A stretch of 64,000 nt of DNA from Megamerina dolium (GCA_963854835.1 OY978525.1:56318355-56382354); one strand, 5' to 3'. Shown: positions 19,103 through 30,572, numbered from the stretch's first letter. Program-made: numbers and translations. The notes: generated by a model not told the origin, from the letters alone.

Positions 19103-20485
19103 ATGGTGAAAATTGAACAACTAAAAGTGGACCAGCTTAAAAAGCTGTTGGTAGAGATGAATCTATCGTCATCAGGTGCAAAGGCGGAACTGCTGGTGAG
19201 GCTGAGGCAAGCTATGGAGGCTAAGGGAATTAATGTAGAAGAACATGAGTTCTTTGAGGAAGCCGATATACAAGCAGTTGTGCACGCTGAGGAAGAGAGC
19301 AAAATAGATTCGAGTGGTCAACTAATGGAACTCATGAAATCCATGATGCAACAACAGCAGCAGCAACTACAAGGAATTAATGCGAAGCTACAAGAAAATG
19401 CGTCACGTCAAGAAAACGCTATGGGAGAGTTCCAGAAAACAATTGACTCCAAGTTTCAAGAACATTCGGCTGAATTGCGTATGGAAATTCAAGAAGGTTC
19501 GGCTCGACAAGAACACGTCATCGAAAATCTACAAAAAGGAATTGAACTTAGATTTCAGGAAATTTCCGGAACCATTAATGAAAAGGTCACGGATTTAAAG
19601 GAACATGTAGATGACTTGGAAGATAAGTTCGAGAAATTACAGCACGAACTCAATCAACTAAAAATAAATGGACCAGCCACATCAGTGATTAGAGATTCAA
19701 GTACAATCAAATTAAAGCCACCAACATTTGACGGAAGCACGCCATTCAATATCTTCAAGCTTCAATTCGAGACAACAGCTTCGAAGAATCAATGGGATGA
19801 TAGCGACAAGACTGCTGCTTTAATAGTCGCATTAAAAGGTAATGCTTCCGAGGTGTTACAGATGATTCCAGAGAAAGATCGTGGTAGCTATCAGTCACTG
19901 ATGGACACACTCCAGCGAAAATATGGAAATGAATACAAGAGTCAATTACATCGAGTGGAATTGAGATCGCGAGTGCAACGGAGTAATGAGAGCCTGCAGG
20001 AATTCGCTTCCGATATTGAGCGCTTATGTCATCTAGCGTTCTCCGGTAATTCGGAAGAGTTCGTCGAAAAAATAAAAATAGAGGCATTCATAGATGGTAT
20101 ACGTGATGGAGAGACAAAGCGTGCCCTAGTCATGTCACCCAGGAATACTTATGCCGAAACAGTCAGTAGTGCCTTGACGTTTGAAGCCGCCAGTTTCATG
20201 TGTCGACCAATGCCACGGGTACGCCAATTAGAAACAGAAACAACAGATCTGGTTGAAGCAGTGCGTCAAGCAGTAAAATCAGTAGTTCAGCCTGAAGGAA
20301 GAACAACAGGTCGACGCGAAAACAAGTTTACTGGTAAGTGTTTCATTTGTGACAAACCAGGACACCTGGCGCGTGACTGCCGTCTACGACGAAAGCGATC
20401 AAGATCGAATTCTCCAGGAAGACAAAAGAAGGAGAATAAGGTGGATAGCGATCGCTCCACTAACACAAATCCATCGTTAAACTAA
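19103..20485 (+). CDS. gag: Gag polyprotein, intact, with N-terminal SAP-like domain
   Basis: This is the only complete Gag in the window, 460 residues from ATG 19103. Residues 6-40 form a SAP-like helix-extended loop-helix (LKKLLVEMNLSSSGAKAELL), a fold that binds AT-rich scaffold DNA in host proteins. A glutamine run and a long heptad coiled coil (about 75-190) follow. The capsid-like region is at about 200-380. One CCHC knuckle, CFICDKPGHLARDC, precedes a basic Arg/Ser tail. The gene ends TCG TTA AAC TAA, which is the slippery site. Gag forms the particle that packages genomic RNA; the SAP-like domain might help target the preintegration complex to chromatin (inference). Confidence 0.9.
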   Translation: MVKIEQLKVDQLKKLLVEMNLSSSGAKAELLVRLRQAMEAKGINVEEHEFFEEADIQAVVHAEEESKIDSSGQLMELMKSMMQQQQQQLQGINAKLQENASRQENAMGEFQKTIDSKFQEHSAELRMEIQEGSARQEHVIENLQKGIELRFQEISGTINEKVTDLKEHVDDLEDKFEKLQHELNQLKINGPATSVIRDSSTIKLKPPTFDGSTPFNIFKLQFETTASKNQWDDSDKTAALIVALKGNASEVLQMIPEKDRGSYQSLMDTLQRKYGNEYKSQLHRVELRSRVQRSNESLQEFASDIERLCHLAFSGNSEEFVEKIKIEAFIDGIRDGETKRALVMSPRNTYAETVSSALTFEAASFMCRPMPRVRQLETETTDLVEAVRQAVKSVVQPEGRTTGRRENKFTGKCFICDKPGHLARDCRLRRKRSRSNSPGRQKKENKVDSDRSTNTNPSLN

Positions 20486-20518
20486 ATCGAGTCAGTTCAG
20501 CGGGGCGTGAACTGACTC
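20476..20518 (+). promoter_or_regulatory. -1 ribosomal frameshift signal, unit C
   Basis: GTTAAAC (20476-20482) is positioned as G TTA AAC in the Gag frame, directly before the stop TAA (20483-20485). A 6-nt spacer leads to a perfect 11-bp stem: GAGTCAGTTCA (20489-20499), loop GCGGGGCG, TGAACTGACTC (20508-20518). The Pol frame is -1 to Gag and is open across the site. GUUAAAC is a known natural slippery heptamer in an arterivirus. The signal was not tested. Confidence 0.82.
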
Positions 20519-23500
20519 CAACAGTGGGTGGCCCCATCATTCACATTTCACAACTACAGCGTGTGCCAAGCAGCTTGACTATTGATGGAAAATTGGACAA
20601 TATGGAATTCATGTTAACCCTGGACACTGGTGCATCACATTCTATAATCAAGAGCGACTTGGTAAAGAGGTTTGAGCCTTTAATGGGAATAAAATTGCGT
20701 ACAGCAACGGGTGAGGATGCACCAATTCTGGGTAAGATAAAGAAACGAGTATCTATTGGAAATTACACGTGGGAACATGAATTCATTGTGGGTGACATCA
20801 TCGATGACGTAATAATTGGTGTTGACTTTATGATTGACAACGGATTTACGTTAGATTTAAATCAACGGATACTGCGCTATGCAAATATCGAATTACCATT
20901 GAACATCGGTTACAAGCGTAGTGGGAACATCAAACGAGTACTGGCATGTCAACGCCAAGAGGTTCCAGCAAAATCAGAAGCGGTGATATGGGCACAGATG
21001 AATGTGGATGATGGGACAGGCAAGTTGTGGCTGGTGGAAGCAGATAAAGAAATAACGAATAAAAACATCATACTTGGTAGGACGTTAGTAGAACCTAAAG
21101 AAAATGGAATAGTACCGGTGCGAATATTAAATCCAACTAATACATCTACAGTTGTGAAGAAAGGAATGGTGATTGGTCATTGCCAGGAAGTTACTGCCGT
21201 AGTAGACTGCGAAAAGGGTTCGTCGATAAAAAGTGGAAGATCAAGAACTGTCGGAGCGGAAATAAAAGCACAGATGGAAGAATGGGCAGGTGTGCTTACC
21301 AAACAGCAAAAAGAAAAGGCTTTACAAGTATTGGAGAAGTACAGTTCAATATTTTCTTCAAATGGAAAAACTGGAGGACGAACAACCATCGTGAAGCATC
21401 ACATTGACACCGGTGATTCTAGACCAATTCGTCAAACACCACGACGAGTTCCATTGGCCAAAAGAGACGAAGCCATTAAGCTGATTTCCGATATGCAGAA
21501 ACAAGGTGTTATTGAACTATCAGCGAGTCCATGGAGTTCACCAGTTGTGCTGGTAAAGAAGAAGGATGGAAGTACTCGATTCTGTGTGGATTACAGAAAG
21601 CTGAATGAGATTACGAAAAAAGACAGCTATCCACTGCCAAGAATCGATGACACTCTGGACACACTATCTGGTGCGAAGTGGTTCTCAACTCTTGATTTGC
21701 AAAGTGGATACTGGCAAGTGGAACTTGGTAAGGAAGACAAAGAGAAAACAGCTTTCAGTATTGGCGATGGTCTATGGCAATTTACAGTCATGCCATTTGG
21801 TTTATGCAATGCGCCAGCTACTTTCGAACGTTTGATGGAGCGTGTACTCAGTGGACTACACTGGAAAACGTGCTTGGTGTACCTCGATGACATTATTGTG
21901 ATGGGAAAAGATTTTAACGACCACCTGGAAAAGTTGAAAGAAGTATTTGAGCGTATACAATCAGCAGGGCTTAAACTGAATATGAAAAAGTGTTCACTCT
22001 TCAGGAGAGAAGTTAAATATCTTGGTCATAAAGTAACAATAGAAGGGGTACATACCGACGAGGAGAAAGTAGCAGCAGCCTATTCCGTCGAATCTTCACG
22101 AGTTAAGAAGCTTCCTAGGCTTATGCACCTACTATAGACGATTTGTTCCTGGATTTGCAAACATCGCCAGCAGTCTGCATGAGTTGACAAGAAAGAACAA
22201 ACCATTTGTGTGGGGCGAGGACCAACAGAAAGCATTCGAACAGCTGAAAGAAAAACTCTGTTCAGCACCAATATTAGCGTATCCAGTACCTGGTCAAAAG
22301 TTTGTGTTGGACACAGATGCGAGTGGCTATGGAATAGGTGGTGTGCTCTCTCAGATCATAGATGGGCAAGAAAAAGTAATAGCATACTACAGTAAAATCC
22401 TGTCGAAGCCAGAAAGAAACTACTGTGTCACTCGAAGAGAGTTGCTCGCAATACTGGAATGTGTAAAGTATTTCCATAAATACTTGTACGGTCAGTCATT
22501 TCATCTACGAACTGACCACGCAGCGCTAAGGTGGTTATTACAATTTAAAAACCCAGAAGGACAATTGGCGCGCTGGATTGAAAGGCTGCAGATTTATCAT
22601 TTTACCATCGAACATCGTAAAGGAGGACATCACGGCAACGCGGATGCTCTATCTCGTCGTCCTTGCAAAATGGAATGTAAACATTGTTCCCGAGTGGAAA
22701 GCAAGGAGCACATTGTCGACGTACGACTTACAAATATATTGCCGGAGGAGACATGGACCACCGAACGAGTGCAAGAAGATCAGCGGAACGACCCAGATCT
22801 CGTAAAGATTATGGAATACAAGGAGCAGGGCATACGTCCAGATTGGCAAGAAATGGCTAATGAGAGTCCAATAGCAAAGGCATACTGGGCGCAGTGGCAA
22901 AGCCTGCACTTACGAGACGGATGTTTATTCCGAACATGGGAAAGTGAAGATGGAAAAATCACTTATGATCTGCTAGTGGTACCCAAGGCAAGAATAAATG
23001 AAGTGATAGCTGAGTATCACAATGCCTCCAGTGGAGGGCATTTGGGAATCACCAAAACCGTCGAGAAAATCAAGAAACGATTTTATTGGGTTGGATGTCA
23101 TGACCATGTCGCTGATTGGATTCGGAAGTGTAAGCAATGTGCAATGCCCAAAGGTCCCACTAAGAAAAGTCGAGGTAAGATGCACCAATACACCGTGGGT
23201 GCTCCATTCGAGCGAATTGCTATGGACATAGCTGGACCATTTCCAATAAGCAACGCAGGAAACAAGTATGTTCTGGTGGTTATAGATTACTTCAGTAAAT
23301 GGCCTGAAGTATACCCCATTCCAAATCAAGAAGCTAGTACAGTTGCGGATGTATTCGTCAACCAATGGATTACTCGTTTTGGTGTACCGATGGAGTTACA
23401 CTCAGACCAAGGTCGAAATTTCGAATCAGTTGTATTCCAAGAGATATGCCGTATGCTGGGTATATACAAAACTCGTACAACACCTTTGCATCCACAATCT

Positions 23501-24058
23501 GATGGCATGGTAGAACGATTTAACCGTACCTTGGAGGAATATTTGAGAAAAGTCGTAGATAAATACCAAAGAGACTGGGATGTACATATACCAATGTTCC
23601 TCATGGCATATCGATGCGCACAACATGATACGACGGCTACTACACCGGCAATGGCAGTTTTTGGAAACGAGTTAAGACTGCCAGCTGATTTAAAATTTGG
23701 AGTCGTAACACCAACGAGATCAACCGAAGGTAATTATACTAGCGAAAAGCGGGAACAGTTGGATGAAGTACATCGGTTCATCAGAGAGCGGTCGCAGATG
23801 ATAAGCGATAAGATGAAGGCCAGGTATGACTTGAAAGCAAATTCAAAAGGGTTCTATGAAGGAGAGCTTGTAATGCTTCATAATCCACAACGAAAGAAAG
23901 GCCTGTCCCCTAAACTACAGACTCATTAGGAAGGACCATATGAGATTATAGCAAAGATAAATGACGTAGTGTATCGCATTCAACGTGCCTGGAATAAAAG
24001 AGCAAAGTTTAAAGTAGTGCACTTAGAGCGACTTGAGCCATATCGAGGGGAAGTATAA
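20486..24058 (+). pseudogene. pol: Pol of unit C, full length but frameshifted
   Basis: Protease has LDTGASHS; RT has YLDD in LVYLDDIIV; RNase H has VLDTDASGYG; integrase has its zinc finger and the D,D-35-E core. Two lesions are visible. An 11-bp deletion at about 22077, between RT and RNase H, shifts the frame and stops it at 22137. A TGG to TAG change at 23927-23929 then ends the second frame, just before the GPY/F module. The original stop is at 24056-24058. Unit C therefore has a perfect Gag but cannot make complete Pol. Confidence 0.9.
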
Positions 24059-24096
24059 AAACTTGTTCGGGACGAACAAGGTTAAGAGGAGGGCAG

Positions 24097-24534
24097 TGTA
24101 ACGAGTATCGATAGTTGATTACTCATCACTATTGTGACTGACTCTATTGGCAGCATCGAAACGAATGTCAACAAAAAGAAATAAGCGATAACCAGAACAA
24201 GCCAACGAGAAAGGAAGAGAAGAATCTCGATAAAGGAAGATTCTGGGGTGTTGCCAACAGAGTATAAATAGAGCCAGTGTTGAGAATTGACGATCAATCG
24301 AATTCCGAACGTGAATGCGCAAACATCTATACAGAGGCAAAAGTTGCTAGTACATTAAAGTGTTATTGTAAATAGTTGATTATAAACAGAGTTGATTGTA
24401 AATAGAGTTTATTAAATAAATTGTTGCTATATATAGTTGTATAAAATAAGTGTTGCAGTTATCATTAACAGAATCCAGTGATCGAACAAGGTAATTCAAA
24501 TAGAATTAAACGTTCACAGAATAAAAACGTAACA
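24097..24534 (+). repeat. LTR 3 of the composite
   Basis: It is 438 bp and, as read here, differs from LTR 1 at only two positions close to the 3' end. TATCGATA is at 24106-24113. ATATGTTAG of the interrupted MITE follows it. Confidence 0.93.
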
Positions 24535-24853
24535 ATATGTTAGAAACTAAAAAAAAAATTAATATACGTGAAGTATATTTTAATAAATTACTAAACACGA
24601 TGATAGTTTTGATTAATTAAAAAAAACTAAATTTTTTTTGTTTATTTCTTATTTATTTATAAAAGTGTAATCTGGCAATCCTGTAAGCATAGAGAGTGAT
24701 CAGCTGACACGGGTTTACGTAAAAAATCAAATTGCTGTTCATTCTCTCCGCTACGGGCTAAGGTACCGTGAGTTTTCGTAAACACGACATTCCCATAAGA
24801 TAGGTCGTGTCAGCTGACACGTTCTACGGTTTTACGTTCGTGGCTAGTTGCAC
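24535..24853. mobile_element. MITE, right half (continues 15853-16055)
   Basis: It begins ATATGTTAGAAACTAAA exactly where the left half stops and ends GTGGCTAGTTGCAC. It matches the right half of the copy at 5393-5913. Confidence 0.85.
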
Positions 24854-24857
24854 TATT

Positions 24858-25057
24858 ATGCTGCAACTAGCCACCGACGTAGCGTACGTACGTACCGCCC
24901 GTACGTAGGAACAAAAATTTGTCAAAAGTTATGCCCGTATCAGCGACGGAGAAATCGACTGTTCTTGTATACATACATAACAATGTTGCCATGCAACAGT
25001 CTGTGTGGATGCTTTTAATCACACTTACCATTTTCATGATCAAATTTCATAATATAT
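24858..25057. mobile_element. Second MITE, left part, cut by copy D
   Basis: It begins ATGCTGCAACTAGCCACCGA, four bases after the end of the preceding MITE, and runs to CATAATATAT where copy D starts. Its right half is not found behind copy D or the stacked LTRs, so it was lost. Confidence 0.8.
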
Positions 25058-25494
25058 TGTAACGAGTATCGATAGTTGGTTACTCATCACTATTGTGACT
25101 GACACTATTGGCAGCATCGAAACGAATGTCAACAAAAAGAAATAAACGATAACCAGAACAAGCCAACCAGAAAGGAAGAGAAGAATCTCGATAAAGGAAG
25201 ATTCTGGGGTGTTACCAACAGAGTATAAATAGAGCCAGTGTTGAGAAGGAAAATCAATCTACTTCCGAACGTGATTGCGAAAACATTGATACAGAGGCAA
25301 AAGTTGCAAGTACATTTAAGTGTTATAGTAAATAGTTGATTGTAAACAGTGTTGATTGTAAATAGAGATTATTAAATAAATTGTTGCTGTATATAGTTGT
25401 ACAAAATAAGTGTTGCAGTTATCATTAACAGAATCCAGTGATCGAACAAGGTAATTCAAATAGAATTAAACGTTCACAGAATAAAAACGTAACA
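25058..25494 (+). repeat. 5' LTR of copy D
   Basis: It is 437 bp, TG...CA, with TATCGATA at 25067-25074 and TATAAATA at 25224-25231. The preceding bases are AATATAT of the MITE. Confidence 0.93.
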
Positions 25495-25496
25495 AT

Positions 25497-25514
25497 TGGT
25501 GTCAGAAGTGGGAT
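25497..25514 (+). other. Primer-binding site of copy D
   Basis: TGGTGTCAGAAGTGGGAT begins two bases after the LTR; same sequence as copies A and C. Confidence 0.7.
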
Positions 25515-25523
25515 TCTGTAAAG

Positions 25524-26950
25524 ATGGTGAAAATTGACCAACTAAAAGTGGACCAGCTTAAAAAGCTGTTGGTAGAGATGAATCTATCGTCATCAGGTGC
25601 AAAGGCAGAACTGCTGGTGAGGCTGAGGCAAGCTATGGAGGCTAAGGGAATTAATGTAGAAGAACATGAGTTCTTCGAGGAAGCCGATATACAAGCAGTT
25701 GTGCACGCTGAGGAAGAGAGCAAGGTAGATTCGAGTGGTCAACTCATGGAATTTATGAAAACCATGATGCAACAGCAGCAACAACAGTTACAACAAAATG
25801 CTTCTCGCATTGACTCCAAGCTTCAAGAACATTCGGCTGAATTGCGTATGAAAATTCAAGAAGGTTCGTCCGCCAAGAAAACGCTATGGGAGAATTCCAG
25901 AAAACAATTGACTACAAGTTTCAAGAACATTCGGCTCGCCAAGAACACGTAATCGAAAATCTACAAAAAAGAATTGAACTCAGATTTCAGGAAATTTGCG
26001 GAGCTATTAATGACAAAGTCACAGAGCTGAAAGAACACGTGGATGAGTTGGATGATAAGCTGAAGGAACATGTCGACGACTGGGAAGATAAGTTCGAGAA
26101 ATTACAGCACGAACTCAATCAACTAAAAATAAATGGACCAGCCACATCAGTGATTAGAGATTCAAGTACAATCAAACTAAAGTCACCAACATTTGACGGA
26201 AGCACGCCATTCAATATCTTCAAGCTTCAATTCGAGACAACAGCGTCGAAGAATCAATGGGATGATAGCGACAAGACTGCTGCTTTAATAGTCGCATTAA
26301 AAGGTAATGCTTCCGAGGTGTTACAGATGATTCCAGAGAAAGATCGTGGTAGCTATCAGTCACTGATGGACACACTCCAGCGAAAATATGGAAATGAATA
26401 CAAGAGTCAATTACATCGAGTGGAATTGAGATCGCGAGTGCAACGGAGTAATGAGAGCCTTCAGGAATTCGCTTCCGATATTGAGCGCTTATGTCATCTA
26501 GCGTTCTCCGGTAATTCGGAAGAGTTCGTCGAAAAAATAAAAATAGAGGCATTCATAGATGGCATACGTGATGGAGAGACAAAGCGTGCCCTAGTCATGT
26601 CACCCAGGAATACTTATGCCGAAACAGTCAGTAGTGCCTTGACGTTTGAAGCCGCCAGTTTCATGTGTCGACCAATGCCACGGGTACGCCAATTAGAAAC
26701 AGAAACAACAGATCTGGTTGAAGTAGTGCGTCAGGCAGTAAAATCAGTAGTTCAGCCTGAAGGAAGAACAACAGGTCGACGCGAAAACAAGTTTACTGGT
26801 AAGTGCTTCATTTGTGACAAACCAGGACACATGGCGCGTGACTGCCGTCTACGACGAAAGCGATCAAGATCGAATTCTCCAGGAAGACAAAAGAAGGAGA
26901 ATAAGGTGGATAGCGATCGCTCCACTAACACAAATCCATCGTTAAACTAA
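25524..26950 (+). pseudogene. gag: Gag of copy D, one frameshift
   Basis: ATG 25524 opens the SAP-like domain and coiled coil. A run of three C in copy A is two C here (about 25868-25871), shifting the frame so the first piece stops at 25952. The rest continues in the right frame from about 25886 to the stop at 26948-26950, with capsid-like block and knuckle CFICDKPGHMARDC. The coiled coil differs from unit C: one module is missing and another (DELDDKLKEHV) is added. Confidence 0.88.
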
Positions 26951-26983
26951 ATCGAGTCAGTTCAGCGGGGCGTGAACTGACTC
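26941..26983 (+). promoter_or_regulatory. -1 ribosomal frameshift signal, copy D
   Basis: GTTAAAC (26941-26947), stop TAA (26948-26950), spacer through 26953, then the 11-bp stem 26954-26964 with 26973-26983 around the loop GCGGGGCG. The Pol frame reads through the stem without a stop, giving a VSSAGREL linker before the protease. The layout matches unit C exactly. Confidence 0.83.
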
Positions 26984-29900
26984 CAACAGTGGGTTGCCCC
27001 ATCATTCACATTTCACAACTACAGCGTGTGCCAAGCAGCTTGACTATTGATGGAAAATTGGACAATATGGAATTCACGTTAACCCTGGACACTGGTGCAT
27101 CACATTCTATAATCAAGAGCGATTTGGTAAAGAGGTTTGAGCCTTTAATGGGAATAAAATTGCGTACAGCAACGGGTGAGGATGCACAAATTCTGGGCAA
27201 GATAAAGAAACGAGTATCTATTGGAAATTGCACATGGGAACATGAATTCATTGTGGCCGACATCATCGATGACGTAATAATTGGTGTTGATTTTATGATT
27301 GACAACGGATTTACGTTAGATTTGAATCAACGGATACTACGTTATGCAAATGTCGAACTACCATTGAACATCGGTTACAAGCGTAGTGGGAACATCAAAC
27401 GAGTACTGGCATGTCAACGCCAAGAGGTTCCAGCAAAATCAGAAGCGGTGATATGGGCACAGATGAATGTGGATGATGGGACAGGCAAGTTGTGGCTGGT
27501 GGAAGCAGATAAAGAAATAACGAATAAAAACATCATACTTGGTAGGACGTTAGTAGAACCTAAAGAAAATGGAATAGTACCGGTGCGAATTTTAAATCCA
27601 ACTAATACATCTACAGTTGTGAAGAAAGGAATGGTGATTGGTCATTGCCAGGAAGTTACTGCCGTAGTAGACTGCGAAAAGGGTTCGTCGATAAAAAGTG
27701 GAAGATCAGGAACTGTCAGAGTGGAAATAAAAGCACAGATGGAAGAATGGGCAGGCGTGCTTACCAACCAGCAAAAAGAAAAGGCTTTACAACTATTGGA
27801 GAAGTACAGTTCAATCTTTTCTTCAAATGGAAAAACTGGAGGACGAACAACCATCGTGGAGCATCACATTGACACCGGTGATTCTAGACCAATTCGTCAA
27901 ACACCACGACGAGTTCCATTGGCCAAAAGAGACGAAGCCATTAAGCTGATTTCCGATATGCAGAAACAAGGTGTTATTGAACCATCAGCGAGTCCATGGA
28001 GTTCACCAGTTGTGCTGGTAAAGAAGAAGGATGGAAGTACTCGATTCTGTGTGGATTACAGAAAGCTAAATGATATTACGAAAAAAGACAGCTATCCACT
28101 GCCAAGAATCGATGACACTCTGGACACACTATCTGGTGCGAAGTGGTTCTCAACTCTTGATTTGCAAAGTGGCTACTGGCAAGTGGAACTTGGTAAGGAA
28201 GACAAAGACAAAACAGCTTTCAGTATTGGCGATGGTCTATGGCAATTTACAGTTATGCCATTTGGCTTATGCAATGCGTCAGCTATTTTTGAACGTTTGA
28301 TGGAGCGTGTACTCAGAGGACTACACTGGAAAACGTGCTTGGTGTACCTCGATGACATTATTGTGATGGGAAAAGATTTTAACGACCACCTGGAAAAGTT
28401 GAAAGAAGTATTTGAGCGTATACAATCAGCAGGGCTTAAACTGAATATGAAAAAGTGTTCACTCTTCAGGAGAGAAGTTAAATATCTTGGTCATAGAGTA
28501 ACAACAGAAGGGGTACATACCGACGAGGAGAAAGTAGCAGCAGTTCAAGAATGGCCTATTCCGTCGAATCTTCACGAGCTAAGAAGCTTCCTAGGCTTAT
28601 GCACCTACTATAGACGATTTGTTCCTGGATTTGCAAACATCGCCAGCAGTCTGCATGAGTTGACAAGAAAGAACAAACCATTTGTGTGGGGCGAGGACCA
28701 ACAGAAAGCATTCGAACAGCTGAAAGAAAAACTCTGTTCAGCACCAATATTAGCGTATCCAGTACCTGGTCAAAAGTTTGTGTTGGACACAGATGCGAGT
28801 GGCTATGGAATAGGTGGTGTGCTCTCTCAGATCATAGATGGGCAAGAAAAAGTAATAGCATACTACAGTAAAATCCTGTCGAAGCCAGAAAGAAATTACT
28901 GTGTCACACGAAGAGAGTTGCTCGCAATACTGGAATGTGTAAAGTATTTCCATAAATACTTGTACGGTCAGTCATTTCATCTACGAACTGACCACTCAGC
29001 GCTAAGGTGGTTATTGCAATTTAAAAACCCAGAAGGACAATTGGCGCGCTGGATTGAAAGGCTGCAGAGTTATGATTTTACCATCGAACATCGTAAAGGA
29101 GGACATCACGGCAACGCGGATGCTCTATCTCGTCGTCCTTGCAAAATGGAATGTAAACATTGTTCTCGACTGGAAAGCAAGGAGCACATTGTCGACATAC
29201 GACTTACGAATATATTGCCGGAGGAGTCATGGACCACCGAACGAGTGCAAGAAGATCAGCGGAACGACCCAGATCTCGTAAAGATTATGGAATACAAGGA
29301 GCAGGGCATACGACCAGATTGGCAAGAAATGGCTAATGAGAGTCCAATAGCAAAGGCATACTGGGCGCAGTGGCAAAGTTTGCACTTACGAGACGGATGT
29401 TTATTCCGAGCATGGGAAAGTGAGGATGGAAAAATCACTAATGATCTTCTAGTGGTACCCAAGGCGAGAATAAATGAAGTGATAGCTGAGTATCACAATG
29501 CCTCCAGTGGAGGGCATTTGGGAATCACCAAAACCGTCGAGAAAATAAAGAAACGATTTTATTGGGTTGGATGTCATGACCATGTCGCTGATTGGATTCG
29601 GAAGTGTAAGCAATGTGCAATGGCCAAAGGTCCCACTAAGAAAAGTCGAGGTAAGATGCACCAATACACCGTGGGTGCTCCATTTGAGCGAATTTCTATG
29701 GACATAGCTGGACCATTTCCAATAAGCAACGCAGGAAACAAGTATGTTCTGGTGGTTATAGATTACTTCAGTAAATGGCCTGAAGTATACCCCATTCCAA
29801 ATCAGGAAGCTAGTACAGTTGCGGATGTATTCGTCAACCAATGGGTTACTCGTTTTGGTGTACCGATGGAGTTACACTCAGACCAAGGTCGAAATTTCGA

Positions 29901-30405
29901 ATCAGTTGTATTCCAAGAGATATGCCGTATGCTGGGTATATACAAAACTCGTACAACACTTTTGCATCCACAATCTGATGTCATGGTAGAACGATTTAAC
30001 CGTACCTTGGAGGAATATTTGAGAAAAGTCGTAGATAAATACCAAAGAGACTGGGATGTACATATACCAATGTTCCTCATGGCATATCGATGCGCACAAC
30101 ATGATACGACGGCTACTACACCGGCAATGGCAGTTTTTGGAAACGAGTTAAGACTGCCAGCTGATTTAAAATTTGGAGTCGTAACACCAACGAGATCAAC
30201 CGAAGGTAATTATACTAGTGAAAAGCGGGAACAGTTGGATGAAGTACATCAGTTCATCAGAGAGCGGTCGCAGATGATAAGCGATAAGATGAAGGCCAGG
30301 TATGACTTGAAAGCAAATTCAAAAGGGTTCTATGAAGGAGAGCTTGTAATGCTTCATAATCCACAACGAAAGAAAGGCCTGTCCCCTAAACTACAGACTC
30401 ATTAG
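26951..30405 (+). CDS. pol: Pol polyprotein of copy D (PR-RT-RNase H-IN, GPY/F lost)
   Basis: The frame is entered from Gag by -1 shift; there is no ATG at its head, and 26989 is only a GTG. Counted from 26989: protease DTGA near residue 34, RT YLDD at 453-456, RNase H TDASGYG near 605, the integrase zinc finger ending CKQCAM, catalytic Asp 905, Asp 965 and Glu 1001 (35 residues between the last two). The RT-RNase H junction is undamaged here, unlike copies A, C and E. Next to the catalytic Glu, LLHPQSDVMVERF has two changes from the other copies (Pro to Leu, Gly to Val). A TAG at 30403-30405 removes the GPY/F tail; the normal stop would be 30532-30534. Confidence 0.9.
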
Positions 30406-30572
30406 GAAGGACCATATGAGATTATAGCAAAGATAAATGACGTAGTGTATCGTATTCAACGTGCCTGGAATAAAAGAGCAAAGTTTAAAGTAGTGCACTT
30501 GGAGCGACTTGCGCCATATCGAGGGGAAGAATAAAAACTTGTTCGGGACGAACAAGGTTAAGAGGAGGGCAG

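Larger units (their letters stand above)
16056..24534 (+). mobile_element. Three-LTR composite of family G (copies B and C)
   Basis: The order is LTR (16056), deleted internal region B, LTR (18636), full-length internal region C, LTR (24097). The central LTR serves both units. By eye the two outer LTRs differ at only two positions, near their 3' ends, while the central LTR belongs to a clearly different subtype. The whole sits at one site in a MITE: CATAATATATAT before it and ATATGTTAG after it, with the empty version at 5573-5589. It therefore occupies a single ATAT target. Confidence 0.92.

Noticed and set aside
26989..26991. GTG at the head of Pol as a real start codon
   Set aside because: The frame is open upstream into the Gag end, this is a eukaryotic element, and a frameshift signal explains Pol synthesis. 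The same holds for the GTG positions at 20524 and 16546.
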